Assembly: GCA_947625835.1 (NCBI GenBank)
Contig: CANQPY010000001.1
Coordinates: 1-64,000, forward strand
Direction: 5' to 3'
Origin: an uncultured Clostridia bacterium
Lineage (GTDB): Bacteria > Bacillota > Clostridia > TANB77 > CAG-508
DNA length: 64,000 bases
Every line of letters starts with the position of its first letter. The stretch's first letter is position 1. Below are positions 1-10,572 of this stretch, in pieces. Both the position numbers and the translations under genes were made by a program. Under the pieces are notes generated by a model, which did not search any database, was not told the DNA's origin, and saw nothing but the letters and a program-made list of their open reading frames with translations.

Positions 1-1
1 A

Positions 2-1540
2 AAAAGACCCACAGCACCTGAAGAAATTGAAGATTATGAAGAATTAAGAGATACCTATGGTAAGACAGTTGAAATTATAAGTTGCTCTATTTTCATTAAA
101 GGGAACAGTCCTATAGATACATTTGATAAATCATATTGGGAAGTTGAATTTAATGATGGTACAGAGATGTCAGGTGTAGGTGGCTACAATATTGATCTCT
201 ATGATTTCTTTAATGGTAGACTTAATATCGATAAACCTCTTTATGAAGATACGGTTAAGACAAAGAAAGGATGGGTAAATAAAGGTAAAGCAGGTACCCA
301 TGGAACATTCAAAACCAAGAAAGCAGCAGACGCACAGAGAAGAGCAATGTTTGCTTCAGGATATAAAGGTGAATCACTAGAAGAAGATCTTGATGAACCA
401 GATATTGCAATTGAAGAAGATGACTACACTCTAGATGAAAAAACAGGTAATATTTCGGTAGATAAGCAAGTATTTGATGATTTTGTAAAAGATAGTTATA
501 TTAGGATTCATTTTACTGACGACAATGATGATGACAGTTACATTGAGTACAAAATGATTGATGAGACAGAAGACGCAATTATCATGGAATATCTAGGTGG
601 TCCTTATGGCCAAATGGACGAATCAATGGACACCAATTTAACTATCGAAGTTACAGAAGATGATATCAACTTCTTTGACGAAGAAACAGGTGATATAATT
701 GTCGATAAAACAAAATTCATCGATAAAGAAATCAAAGAAGGCGACTATATAACCATCAAATTTGTAGATGAAACTGAAGATACAGATACTCAAGATTACA
801 AGTTCATAAGAGAAACAAATGATGGATTTCAGCTTGAATGGATTGGGACTAAAGAACTTCATGAAGACTTCCAAAAAGCAACAGTAGAAACAGGTGAATC
901 AATTTTAAGTATGGAATCTGATGATAGCGGAAAAGTTACAGTAACTTCAGAGCCTCGCAAAATTGAAGAAAGTGGAGATGAGATGATAGTTCCAGTTTCA
1001 AATGGGACAAAAACAGAGATTGAAATAAATAATTCTGAAGAAGAAGTTACAGACGAAACCGAAGAAACCTCTGAAGAAACAGCAACAGAGGAAGAAGTTG
1101 TAGAAGAAGAACCTACATCAGAAGAAGAAACAGCTGAAGAAGAGACGTCATCTGAAGTAGAAGTTGATGAATTTGAAGAAAGCTATTTTAGCACTTTAGG
1201 TAAAAAGTATCTTCAAGAAGTTTACAATAATGTAGATGATTTTATCACTACAAAAGGTGCAATTGATGGTAATAAAATTAAATTAGAAGGAATCATTACT
1301 TTCAATTCAGGTAAGAAAGTTAAAACAAACTTTGTATTTGAAGGTAAAGAAATCACCAAGAAGGGTAAGGTCAGATTTTTAGGTGAAAATACCCAAATTA
1401 CAGCTAAGAAAAACGCATTTACATTAAGTGGAACAATTAAACAAGGTAAACTTTTTGTAGAATCTCTCAATTACAATTACAGAGCAAAAGATGCAGTTAC
1501 AGGAAAAGTTGTAAGAGAATATGGTACAGTTAAGAGATAA
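2..1540 (+). CDS. Acidic phage structural/head-associated protein, 5'-truncated by window edge
   Basis: Frame of the listed ORF (167..1540) stays open to base 2 (KRPTAPEEIEDYEELRDTYGK...), so ATG167 is probably not the true start. Contains two similar ~70-aa acidic repeats and an E-rich linker. Confidence 0.6.
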   Translation, partial: KRPTAPEEIEDYEELRDTYGKTVEIISCSIFIKGNSPIDTFDKSYWEVEFNDGTEMSGVGGYNIDLYDFFNGRLNIDKPLYEDTVKTKKGWVNKGKAGTHGTFKTKKAADAQRRAMFASGYKGESLEEDLDEPDIAIEEDDYTLDEKTGNISVDKQVFDDFVKDSYIRIHFTDDNDDDSYIEYKMIDETEDAIIMEYLGGPYGQMDESMDTNLTIEVTEDDINFFDEETGDIIVDKTKFIDKEIKEGDYITIKFVDETEDTDTQDYKFIRETNDGFQLEWIGTKELHEDFQKATVETGESILSMESDDSGKVTVTSEPRKIEESGDEMIVPVSNGTKTEIEINNSEEEVTDETEETSEETATEEEVVEEEPTSEEETAEEETSSEVEVDEFEESYFSTLGKKYLQEVYNNVDDFITTKGAIDGNKIKLEGIITFNSGKKVKTNFVFEGKEITKKGKVRFLGENTQITAKKNAFTLSGTIKQGKLFVESLNYNYRAKDAVTGKVVREYGTVKR

Positions 1541-1593
1541 TGAATATCTCTTTTTCAAATTAGTATAAAATATAAAAAGGAATAATTTCTAAT

Positions 1594-4071
1594 ATGGCAA
1601 ATTTATATGAATCAATGAATAAATATTTCGAGAACAAATATGGTGAAAACCTCGATAATATTGAGAAAGTAGAGAAAAAATCTCTTAACGAATCTAAACA
1701 AAAACTTGGCGCTAGTAAAGCTGCAATGCAAGAAGGTATCAGATCCCGTAAATCAATGAAAGAAGCACGTGGTCGTACCTCTGGTAAATTTACAGTTCAG
1801 AAAGCACTTTTAGATGCACATCTTGATTTACCTTCAGATCTAAGCCCTGAATCTCAGAAGACAGCTGTTAAGAAAGCACTTGATGTTCTTAAAAAGGCTC
1901 AAGCAGCTGCAGAAACAGATGCTGAAAAGAAACAATATGACAGAGCAATTAACATTTTAACAAATAGACCTACCCCTGTGGCTTTCAATTCCCTTGGTGC
2001 TTGGTATAGTGGTATTTCCATGGCTGAGCAGATGGCTAAGAAAAAGAGAATCGTAAAGGAAAGTATCAGATCCCGTAAATCAATGAAAGAATCTGTAGAA
2101 GACTGGGAAGATAGAGTTGTGAAAACGGCCGAGGATGTAAGAGATTTATTCCATGAAATCACTGCTGTAGATGATGATTATGATGATGTTTTCGACCAAT
2201 TATTAGACCTTCATAAAGATCCAAGTGAAGATCATATCTGGGGTGAAGGCTATAGATTGTTCTTAAAAGATATGGGTTATGGCGATGATTACAGAGATTA
2301 CGATAATTGGGAGGATGAAGATGATGAAGACGAAGATGTTGATGAATCCCTCAAACGCACTCCTAAATTCAGAGTCAATCGTAGAAAAGTTGAATCCCTC
2401 AAATCAGCCCCTAAACGCCATAAATTAGGAGAATCAAAGAAAATTGTTTCCCGCAAAGCAATGAAAGAAAGCCTTGGTACCGATATCGATAGATATCAAA
2501 AATATGTAGATTATGATATGAAACACTTTGGTAAAATTTCAGATAAAACCCAAGCTTTCATTGATAAAGCAGGTCTCCAAGTAATTAAAGACAAATACGG
2601 TGATTATGAAGTTACAGCAGGCCATTACGATGAAGATATCAGATCCCGTAAAGCAGTAAAGGAAGATCCCGGTAGTGATATCGATAAGTATCAAAAATGG
2701 GTTGACTACGATATGAAGAGATACCACAGAATCTCTGATATTACCAATAAAGAACTTAAAAAAGCAGGTCTTACGGTTGTCAAAGATGATCATGGTGATT
2801 ATGAAGTAATTACAGAAGCTTGCGGGCAAAAAAAAAGAGTTGAGATAATAGAAGCTGCAACTCCCAGAAGCGAAGAAGAAGAAAAATACTACAGTGCCAT
2901 CAAAGAATATGTAAATGGCGATTCTAAAGCCGCAGATATTCTATATAAGTGGTACCGTGATTGGTTCTATGATACAGATCTTTCAGTAGTTGCAGCTGGG
3001 GATGAAGACTTTGATTTCAATAGCCTAGATGAATTTAAGAAATATATTAGAGAAAACACCAAAGAACTATTCCTAACAGGTGATGACTATTACAGCGAAA
3101 AGGAAAAGAAAATAGTTAGAAAGGCTCTTGGTAAGAAAGATCTTTGGGAAGTTGTATATTCAGAACTAACAGAAGATGGTTCGCAATATATAGCTCCAGA
3201 AACAGGCAAACCCCGCATTAACAAAGGCGCAGGATATGCTTACGATACCCAAGTTGGTATAGATAGAGAAGGAAACATAGTAGTAAAAGCAGCAACAGAG
3301 GAAGAACTTGAATCTGCAAAAACAATCGCACAGCGCCATAAAGATGCAGGAGATAAAGTTGATTTTTCAATAGTTAGAGACAAATACGATTCTAGATATC
3401 CCTTCCATCTAACTATTAAAATTGAACTAGATGAAACTCTTGATGAAGGTTTTTCAAATATAAATGATTTTATAGTCAGTATTAAAGATGAAGCTAAGCA
3501 GGTAGAAGACCTTGCAAAACAACTCGAAGGGACTTATCGTTGGCATGGAGAATACCCAAACGCCGTAAATGAAAAAGTAACTTACACCTTTGAAGGTATG
3601 GATTATGATATTAAGAAAGGTGTGCGCGCAATTATTACAAGAGATTTGTGGGAAATTGGCGATAAAGATAAGCATTCAGTAATGAAGGGCAAATTAAAAT
3701 TTACTCTCCCTGAACTTCAAGACTTCATTTCAAGAGCAACTAAAGAAGAAGATAGAGTAAACGAAACTCTTGATGAATCTAAATTAACAGAGAAACGCTG
3801 GGCGTATAATGTAAGTGATGCAGTGGCTAAAGAATTTCATGATGCAATTGAAGCAGAAGATGAAGATTATGAAAGAGTTAGAAATGCGATGATTGCAGTC
3901 TATGATGATATTCATGAAAATGCTCCTGAACTTCTTGACGACGATGATTATGAAAGTTGGGTTACAGAAGAACTAGTAGTAGTTGATTTTGATGATGAAG
4001 ATGATGTTAACTTTGAGCTTACCCAACTTTATGATTTCTGTGATAATGCTGGCGTTTGGCTTGGAATTTAA
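1594..4071 (+). CDS. Large modular head/internal protein with repeated (I/V)xSRKxxKE linkers and duplicated domains
   Basis: 825-aa ORF; motifs GIRSRKSMKEA, SIRSRKSMKES, IVSRKAMKES, DIRSRKAVKED; tandem domain 'DIDxYQKxVDYDMK...GDYEV'. N-terminus resembles ORF 44438. Confidence 0.55.
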   Translation: MANLYESMNKYFENKYGENLDNIEKVEKKSLNESKQKLGASKAAMQEGIRSRKSMKEARGRTSGKFTVQKALLDAHLDLPSDLSPESQKTAVKKALDVLKKAQAAAETDAEKKQYDRAINILTNRPTPVAFNSLGAWYSGISMAEQMAKKKRIVKESIRSRKSMKESVEDWEDRVVKTAEDVRDLFHEITAVDDDYDDVFDQLLDLHKDPSEDHIWGEGYRLFLKDMGYGDDYRDYDNWEDEDDEDEDVDESLKRTPKFRVNRRKVESLKSAPKRHKLGESKKIVSRKAMKESLGTDIDRYQKYVDYDMKHFGKISDKTQAFIDKAGLQVIKDKYGDYEVTAGHYDEDIRSRKAVKEDPGSDIDKYQKWVDYDMKRYHRISDITNKELKKAGLTVVKDDHGDYEVITEACGQKKRVEIIEAATPRSEEEEKYYSAIKEYVNGDSKAADILYKWYRDWFYDTDLSVVAAGDEDFDFNSLDEFKKYIRENTKELFLTGDDYYSEKEKKIVRKALGKKDLWEVVYSELTEDGSQYIAPETGKPRINKGAGYAYDTQVGIDREGNIVVKAATEEELESAKTIAQRHKDAGDKVDFSIVRDKYDSRYPFHLTIKIELDETLDEGFSNINDFIVSIKDEAKQVEDLAKQLEGTYRWHGEYPNAVNEKVTYTFEGMDYDIKKGVRAIITRDLWEIGDKDKHSVMKGKLKFTLPELQDFISRATKEEDRVNETLDESKLTEKRWAYNVSDAVAKEFHDAIEAEDEDYERVRNAMIAVYDDIHENAPELLDDDDYESWVTEELVVVDFDDEDDVNFELTQLYDFCDNAGVWLGI

Positions 4072-4089
4072 ATACTAATTAAATTTAAT

Positions 4090-4118
4090 CCTCTCCTCTC
4101 CTTTATGGGGAGGAGGGG
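4090..4118 (+). promoter_or_regulatory. 12-bp GC-rich hairpin between genes (terminator or translational control element)
   Basis: CCTCTCCTCTCC-TTTAT-GGGGAGGAGGGG pairs fully (2 G-U); no immediate long U tract. Confidence 0.5.
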
Positions 4119-4143
4119 AATTAATATATTTTGGAGGAGTTAA

Positions 4144-4941
4144 ATGATTGCCTTACATGAAGATAGGCGAAATGAACTCATCTCCAGAGGCCGTAGAGGT
4201 GAAAAGGAGAAAGGAGATGGAAAAAACCGTTACGAAAAACGAGTAAATTCCCATGTAGCCTCAACGGTAAAAGAATTTAACCAAATAGATATGGAATCTC
4301 TATTTAAGTACAGTATATTAACAGTTAATGTTCCTGTACAAGGGGAAACAGATAACTATTTGGTAAGGATTAAATTTGGTGGTTTTTTAGATGAGCTCCA
4401 TAACCAAATTAGACAAATAGGGAAGTTTGAATTAAGAACAGTTGTAAAAGCATTAACAAATTCCTTTGATAGGGATGATGTATATATTTCATGTTCTTGC
4501 CCTGATTGGAAATACAGAATGGGGTTTTGGGCATCAATGAGTAAAATTACAAGTAGTGCTCCAGAAAACAGACCATCAAAAATAACTAATCCCCATAATG
4601 CTTTAGGGCCTGGTTGTAAGCACGTAATGCTTGTATTATCCAATAATAAATGGGTAATGAAAGTAGCCTCCACAATATTTAATTACGTTAATTACATGGA
4701 GAAGAACAGAAAGCAGCAATATGCAGATATAATATATCCTGCAATATATGATAAAAAATATATAGAACCTGTTCAGCTATCTATTGATGATAAAGATACA
4801 CTTGATAATGATACCGAATTAATAGATACAGCAAATATTCAGGGTAGGACAAGAGGGCAATTTAAACCAGGCAATCCTTACAGATACCAAAGAAAACCTG
4901 GACCAGGAATAGGCCAAATTCCTATCCAGGGAGAAGAATAA
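4144..4941 (+). CDS. SWIM-type zinc-finger-like phage protein
   Basis: CSCPDWKYRMGFW...GPGCKHVMLVL fits a CxC...CxH SWIM-like pattern; upstream RBS GGAGGAG. Confidence 0.55.
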   Translation: MIALHEDRRNELISRGRRGEKEKGDGKNRYEKRVNSHVASTVKEFNQIDMESLFKYSILTVNVPVQGETDNYLVRIKFGGFLDELHNQIRQIGKFELRTVVKALTNSFDRDDVYISCSCPDWKYRMGFWASMSKITSSAPENRPSKITNPHNALGPGCKHVMLVLSNNKWVMKVASTIFNYVNYMEKNRKQQYADIIYPAIYDKKYIEPVQLSIDDKDTLDNDTELIDTANIQGRTRGQFKPGNPYRYQRKPGPGIGQIPIQGEE

Positions 4942-4965
4942 ATTAAGTTATCAGGGAGATAGAAA

Positions 4966-5472
4966 ATGGATATAGAGTTTCCAGGAAATAAATACGGTTT
5001 TTTACTATCTCCAGATATAAAAATTTACAGAAAATATTTTGAAGAAATGGTAAAACTAATGGGTATCCAGGTAGTTTATTATGCTCCTAGACCAGGGAAA
5101 AGATATACCACTTACGATGAAGTTAAAGATAACTACCAACAACCAGAAGTAGTTGGTGTAATATTTGAAGACCACCCAGACCAAAAATCGATGAAAAAAA
5201 TGGGGTGGGCAGCAGAATTACAAGAAAGTTCTTCCCTAATCCATGTCCCATATGATTTACACGATATTCAAAAAGACGCATTATTTGCAATTCCCAGCGG
5301 ATTAGACCATACAAAGGGCAGATTGTTCAGAGTAACCCAATTAACAAATACAATGGTATATCCAGCTTCAATAGCTTGTGAAATTGTACCAGAATATGAA
5401 AATACATTACCTTCAAGTAAAATAGTAGATCAAACCCATTACGATTTTAATTTACTTAGGGAGGAAGACTAA
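4966..5472 (+). CDS. Putative head-tail connector/neck protein
   Basis: 168-aa ORF in head-to-tail gene order; no diagnostic motif. Confidence 0.35.
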   Translation: MDIEFPGNKYGFLLSPDIKIYRKYFEEMVKLMGIQVVYYAPRPGKRYTTYDEVKDNYQQPEVVGVIFEDHPDQKSMKKMGWAAELQESSSLIHVPYDLHDIQKDALFAIPSGLDHTKGRLFRVTQLTNTMVYPASIACEIVPEYENTLPSSKIVDQTHYDFNLLREED

Positions 5473-6428
5473 TGAGATTAAAATTAGTAGAAGCAGATGA
5501 TGAAGTAACTGCGGAAACAGAAAGTGAAGAAACAGCGTCCGAAAACGCTGAAGAAACTGGAGAAAACCAAGAGGATAAAAAACCTGCAGGTATAACTCAA
5601 AATTGGGATGATCTAAATACAGCTCAAAGAATAGAAAGATTTAACACATACTTTAAGACAAACTCTCCTATGAAGGGTGGGGTAAAACCTGGAAATGAGA
5701 GTTCCAGAGATTTTAATAGAAATAATACAAATGATATTAATACATATATTGATAATGTATTTCCGGCAACTAAACTTAAAAGTGGCCTTACCCTAAGTAT
5801 TAAAGAATATGGTATAGATCCAAAAGATAATTCATTTATTGAATATGTTAAAGGTTTATACGCTGCTAATAATCCAAATGCACCTCAATTGGACGTAAGC
5901 AGTGAAAAAGCGGATTTAATTAGAAGAAACCTTAAGGACAATAAAGTAGATCCAGAGGCAGCAAAGGAATGGTTGTTTAAAGAAGAAGCATATAATACAG
6001 GAAGTAGATATAAAGTACAAGCGTTACTTTTACTTTCTGATAAAAGAACTGTAGATGATTATATGGATTGGAAGGATGCTAAAGCATTAATACCCAAAAT
6101 CTTAGAATTAAAAAATGATCAAGAGATTGCAGATACATTAGATAATGCCCAAACTAGACATGGGGATAATGTAAGGTATTCTAATAATGATGAACCAGTG
6201 GGAAATACGCAAGAAGCAGCAGATAAAACAAAACAAAGATTGCTTGCCATGTTTAAGGGAACCCATGGTAAGTCAGATGCAGAGATAAATAAGGCAATAA
6301 ATAAAATATTTAACCCAAGAAAAAGTGAGACAATTTTAATAGATGCGCTAGCAAAAGAACTAGCAAAATCTTCAGGTGTAGATTTAGATAATCTACAACC
6401 AACAAAAGAACAAACATCTACTAAGTAA
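5472..6428 (+). CDS. Hypothetical virion-module protein
   Basis: 318-aa ORF, start overlaps previous stop; position only. Confidence 0.4.
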   Translation: MRLKLVEADDEVTAETESEETASENAEETGENQEDKKPAGITQNWDDLNTAQRIERFNTYFKTNSPMKGGVKPGNESSRDFNRNNTNDINTYIDNVFPATKLKSGLTLSIKEYGIDPKDNSFIEYVKGLYAANNPNAPQLDVSSEKADLIRRNLKDNKVDPEAAKEWLFKEEAYNTGSRYKVQALLLLSDKRTVDDYMDWKDAKALIPKILELKNDQEIADTLDNAQTRHGDNVRYSNNDEPVGNTQEAADKTKQRLLAMFKGTHGKSDAEINKAINKIFNPRKSETILIDALAKELAKSSGVDLDNLQPTKEQTSTK

Positions 6429-6455
6429 CACAATAAATTAGCGGAGGCAAATAAA

Positions 6456-6896
6456 GTGTTCTTACAAATTTTAAATCCAGATAATTTGGATTTACAAGAT
6501 TTTTGTGAGTGGCTTATTCCTAAAATTAAAGAATATGCTAATGATCAAAATAATTGGAATCAAGATTTAGTAAAAGAGTGGATAAAATATTTTAACGAAT
6601 ATGATTTTGGGTGGCAGAAAGATGCAGCTAACCAAAGTATTGTTCCTTCTTTTGCTTTTATAGTAGATAAATATTTTTCAAATCTGGGTATATACAAAAC
6701 AAACGGCTCATATTACATCTTAGCTGATGAAAATATTTTGCTAAATTATACGAATATAACTATTGAGTCCTTAGCTAGCATGATAAATAATGGGACGGTA
6801 GATAAAAAAGGATACCCATTTTTTGAAAATACATTTGAATATTTTGCAACTAACCTAACAAATTATCATAAATTATATTTGGATAGTGTTGATTAA
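6456..6896 (+). CDS. Hypothetical virion-module protein
   Basis: 146-aa ORF with GCGGAGG RBS; position only. Confidence 0.4.
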   Translation: MFLQILNPDNLDLQDFCEWLIPKIKEYANDQNNWNQDLVKEWIKYFNEYDFGWQKDAANQSIVPSFAFIVDKYFSNLGIYKTNGSYYILADENILLNYTNITIESLASMINNGTVDKKGYPFFENTFEYFATNLTNYHKLYLDSVD

Positions 6897-6910
6897 GGAG
6901 GCTAAGAGTC

Positions 6911-7597
6911 ATGTCAGTAGCCTTATATGATAGAATGGTAAAGGATAAAATAGCAGGATGGGTAATTGACCCAGATATGCTAATATTTGGGCCTGACGAA
7001 ACAGCCGAAGCATTTAAGCATCAAATAGATATAAAAAATGATAAACCAATTCAATTACCATTAATAACAATAAGTAGAGATAGAGACATTGATATAGACC
7101 TTACAGCTAAAAGACCTCTTACATACATGGGTAAGACATTTAATGCGAATGGTAATTTTGCAGATCATCTAAATGCAGTCCCAATAGTATTAAGATATCA
7201 ATTAGATATTTATACAAGATATCAAACTGATGCACATGAATATGTAAGAAACTTTGTATTTAATATAATAAATCACCCATCAATGGAATTATTAATCCCA
7301 TATAATGGATCCAATTTAAGTTATATATCTTATATGTCTTTAGTATCCCCTATAAGTGATAATAGCGATATACCTCAAAGATTGATTCCAGGCCAATTTA
7401 CAAGAATGACACTCCATTTCAATCTTAACGATGCCAACCTATTTTCTTATAGTAATAAAACCATACCTAAGATTACTCAAATTCAAATTGTACCTGAATT
7501 AAAATATAAAATGGAAATAGATATAGAAGACATAAAAGCCAAATTAAACAAACCAAAAACCAAAAATAAGGTATCTGTAAAGATACTTGATGATTAA
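6911..7597 (+). CDS. Putative tail completion/terminator protein
   Basis: 228-aa ORF immediately upstream of sheath; syntenic inference. Confidence 0.4.
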   Translation: MSVALYDRMVKDKIAGWVIDPDMLIFGPDETAEAFKHQIDIKNDKPIQLPLITISRDRDIDIDLTAKRPLTYMGKTFNANGNFADHLNAVPIVLRYQLDIYTRYQTDAHEYVRNFVFNIINHPSMELLIPYNGSNLSYISYMSLVSPISDNSDIPQRLIPGQFTRMTLHFNLNDANLFSYSNKTIPKITQIQIVPELKYKMEIDIEDIKAKLNKPKTKNKVSVKILDD

Positions 7598-7610
7598 AAG
7601 GAGTTTATAG

Positions 7611-9095
7611 ATGCCTAAAATACGAATTTTTGAACAAGATAATACAGGTGCTGATTATGCAGGAGGTGAGACAGTAGTATTTGTACCTGGTCCAGTTGAA
7701 ATACAGACAGATAGTAATGGTAAAAGTCTTGCAGATGATAATAGTTGCGTCTATATTAGCACCACAAATTATAATAATATAAATAAATTTTTAAATACAA
7801 CTATAGGTAGTGGTGATAGCTTAAGTAAGTTGGATGAATTAAAATTAAAAACTATAGCATTTATACAGACATGTCTTTCTCATAATATGGATGTTATCTA
7901 TTGCTATATTAAAGATTTTGGTACTCCCATACATGTAGGAAGCATCCCAAAAGGCACATATGAAAGTGAAGGGAGGGATGCAGCCATTGCAGCACTACCT
8001 ACTGTAACAGTAATATTTCCAGGCTCATTAAGTACAGCTTTAGACGAAGGACAGGAAAATTATATTATTTCATATAATACTGATAGTAGTTTCTTTAATT
8101 TTCTTCAAGATAAAGATAATTATAATATTAAATTTCTTACTACAGGTTGTATCAATGCAATTAGTTGTGTTTTAGAACCCGATCAAATTTTACAAGATTC
8201 AAGCAATACTGTAAATGCTAAGTTTGATTTTAGTATTGTAAATATATTAAATCAAATAGCATTTGATCGTAAAGATTGTGTAGTTTTATTAAGTGTGGAT
8301 TATGATACCGATAAAGTAAAGAATGGTAACGTGTTTGCAGGACAATTAAGTAATGCAATAAATGCTGGAAGCAATAATGTACAACAAGGCAAAGAATTAG
8401 TAACTACAGAGGGCCAAGAAAGTTATGGTGCCATCTTCCTTCCCAACCTTACAGCTACACTTAATGTAGAATCGCACACAATATCAACTACTATGCCTAG
8501 TGTTTGGGGTTACTTAGCAGATTATGGTACATGTTTAGGTAATGGTCAAGAATGGTTACCCATTGCTAACTCTACAAGAGGTAGCGTAGAATCCTTAGGT
8601 ACTCCTGATTTAACAGTTACTAAGTACTATATGGATAATGAAATCATAAAAGATGAAAATGGATCCAGCTTTAATGGCATAGTTAATTTAAGACCCTATG
8701 GTAGTGTAATTTGGGGTGATAGAACATTGCTTAAACTTACCACTTCAGTTAAAGCAACAGCCTATCTAAGTTTAAGAGCCCTAGTTTGTGATATTGCTAA
8801 GCGTGCATATCAATCAGCCATTAAAAATACTTATGAATCAAATAATGATGTTACATGGTTTAACTTCAAAACAAGAATTGTAGACTTACTAGGTGAAATG
8901 GTAGCAGCAGGAGTATTAAGTAATTATTCAATTACCAAGCAATCTCCTACCAGCATATCAGGAGATAATAAACCAGTATCTCTCAATACAATTATTTGTA
9001 AAATCACTATATATCCTAATCTACCTGTTGAGAATTTTGATATCTATATTAATCTTGAAAATGCCGAAATTAACGCAACAGCAGGAAACGCATAA
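7611..9095 (+). CDS. Tail sheath protein
   Basis: 494 aa; sheath-like order (sheath then tube), sheath-like C-terminal region 'WFNFKTRIVDLLGEMVAAGVLSNYSI... VENFDIYINLE'. Confidence 0.75.
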   Translation: MPKIRIFEQDNTGADYAGGETVVFVPGPVEIQTDSNGKSLADDNSCVYISTTNYNNINKFLNTTIGSGDSLSKLDELKLKTIAFIQTCLSHNMDVIYCYIKDFGTPIHVGSIPKGTYESEGRDAAIAALPTVTVIFPGSLSTALDEGQENYIISYNTDSSFFNFLQDKDNYNIKFLTTGCINAISCVLEPDQILQDSSNTVNAKFDFSIVNILNQIAFDRKDCVVLLSVDYDTDKVKNGNVFAGQLSNAINAGSNNVQQGKELVTTEGQESYGAIFLPNLTATLNVESHTISTTMPSVWGYLADYGTCLGNGQEWLPIANSTRGSVESLGTPDLTVTKYYMDNEIIKDENGSSFNGIVNLRPYGSVIWGDRTLLKLTTSVKATAYLSLRALVCDIAKRAYQSAIKNTYESNNDVTWFNFKTRIVDLLGEMVAAGVLSNYSITKQSPTSISGDNKPVSLNTIICKITIYPNLPVENFDIYINLENAEINATAGNA

Positions 9096-9113
9096 GGGAA
9101 ATAGGAGATAAAA

Positions 9114-9728
9114 ATGACACCCAAATCAACACCAACAGCCAATAATCCTAGTGCTTATCATATATCCCAAAATAAAGTAGAATATAACCCTCAAAGAAAA
9201 AATAACTTTATTCTAGTTGTAAACTTTGAGGATGATCTCCCAAGAGTAGGTAGTGATGATGGTACTACAAACAGTGAAGACATAATTTCAGCATCCGAAG
9301 CCCAAAATCAAGTTATCCTAACTCTAAGAAGCTGTACTACACCAAATGTAACTTTAGGAAATTTACCAGTTAACAGGGGTAATTCAGTTATTAAATTTGC
9401 AGGCAAACCCGAATTTGGTGATATTACATTTGAGGCTTATGATTATATAGGAGCCAATATAAAAGATACCTTACTTGCATGGCAAAACCTAGCATATAAT
9501 AGTAAATATGACTATATAGGTAATGCAAGGGGATATAAAAAACATTGCCAATTAATACAGCAAACACCAAATGGTACAATGGTTAGGTATTGGGATATTG
9601 AAGGCGCATGGCCTAAATCAGTAGAGCCAGGTGATTATGACTATACTAGTGAAGACCAGCAAACAGTCAGCTGTACCCTTTCCATTGATTGGGCAGAAAT
9701 GCACACACCTGAGGACTTTACAGTCTAA
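9114..9728 (+). CDS. Tail tube protein
   Basis: 204 aa, directly after sheath; 'KHCQLIQQTPNGTMVRYWDIEGAWPKSVEPGDYDYTSEDQQTVSCTLSIDWAEM' is tube-like. Confidence 0.7.
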   Translation: MTPKSTPTANNPSAYHISQNKVEYNPQRKNNFILVVNFEDDLPRVGSDDGTTNSEDIISASEAQNQVILTLRSCTTPNVTLGNLPVNRGNSVIKFAGKPEFGDITFEAYDYIGANIKDTLLAWQNLAYNSKYDYIGNARGYKKHCQLIQQTPNGTMVRYWDIEGAWPKSVEPGDYDYTSEDQQTVSCTLSIDWAEMHTPEDFTV

Positions 9729-9735
9729 GATATAT

Positions 9736-9777
9736 AAAAAGGCTGACTACTTAACAATGGATGTAGTTAGCCTTTTT
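9736..9777 (+). terminator. Rho-independent terminator after tube gene
   Basis: AAAAAGGCTGACTAC...GTAGTTAGCCTTTTT. Confidence 0.9.
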
Positions 9778-9798
9778 CATTCTTAAATTAAAAAAAAA

Positions 9799-10572
9799 AT
9801 GGAGGCAAAAATGGCAGATTATACTATTGCCGAATTTGGTGAATTACCAAGTAAAGGTAAAATATATAAAGAAAACATTAATCCAGTGGTACATCTTCGT
9901 ACAATGACTACAGAAGAAGAAATGAGAAGATTATCCCCTACAGATTACCCCTATAAAGTACTTTGTTCTATAATAGATGATTGTCTTGTAGAACCTATAG
10001 GTATTTCTTCTTATGATATGTGTTTAGGAGATTACCAATATTTATTACATAGACTAAGAGTCGTTACTTATGGTAGTGAATACCCAAGTTCTTCTTTTTG
10101 TCCTGTTTGTGGTAGAATAAATAAAGTAATACTAAATTTAGATGAACTTAAAATACTACCTTTTGATGAACAAGAAATTGAAGATATTCTTAATTTGGAA
10201 CTCCCTGTAAAAGGCAGTAAAATTAAATTAAGATTTACCACACCTAGGGATCTTGATGAAATAACCAAAGAAGAAAAAGAGTTTCAAGAAGCCAACCCAG
10301 ATAATGAAGTCAATATAAACTATCTACTTCAATTAAAACATTCTATTGATACAGTAGATGGCCGACGTTTAGATAAAATAAAATTAGATGTATTTCTCCG
10401 CCAACTAGCAATGAAGGATACAAATGCAATTTATCAAAATATGATAAAAATAAATGAAAAGGTAGGCATAGATACACACATTCAGAATGTTTGTACCAAT
10501 CCTAAGTGTGGCGCGCGTTACGCGACTACCTTTCGCATCACAAATGAATTTTTTGGACCCACAATTAACTGA
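9799..10572 (+). CDS. Tail/baseplate assembly protein with zinc-binding Cys pairs (T4 gp26-like)
   Basis: GELPSKGKIY...; CPVCGRINKV and CTNPKCGARY cysteine pairs; located between tube and tape measure. Confidence 0.5.
   Translation: MEAKMADYTIAEFGELPSKGKIYKENINPVVHLRTMTTEEEMRRLSPTDYPYKVLCSIIDDCLVEPIGISSYDMCLGDYQYLLHRLRVVTYGSEYPSSSFCPVCGRINKVILNLDELKILPFDEQEIEDILNLELPVKGSKIKLRFTTPRDLDEITKEEKEFQEANPDNEVNINYLLQLKHSIDTVDGRRLDKIKLDVFLRQLAMKDTNAIYQNMIKINEKVGIDTHIQNVCTNPKCGARYATTFRITNEFFGPTIN

Noticed and set aside
6733-6760. TTTTGCTAAATTATACGAATATAAC, resembling the RHH operator motif
   Set aside because: Lies inside coding sequence of ORF 6456 with no downstream RHH gene; probably a chance match in AT-rich DNA.
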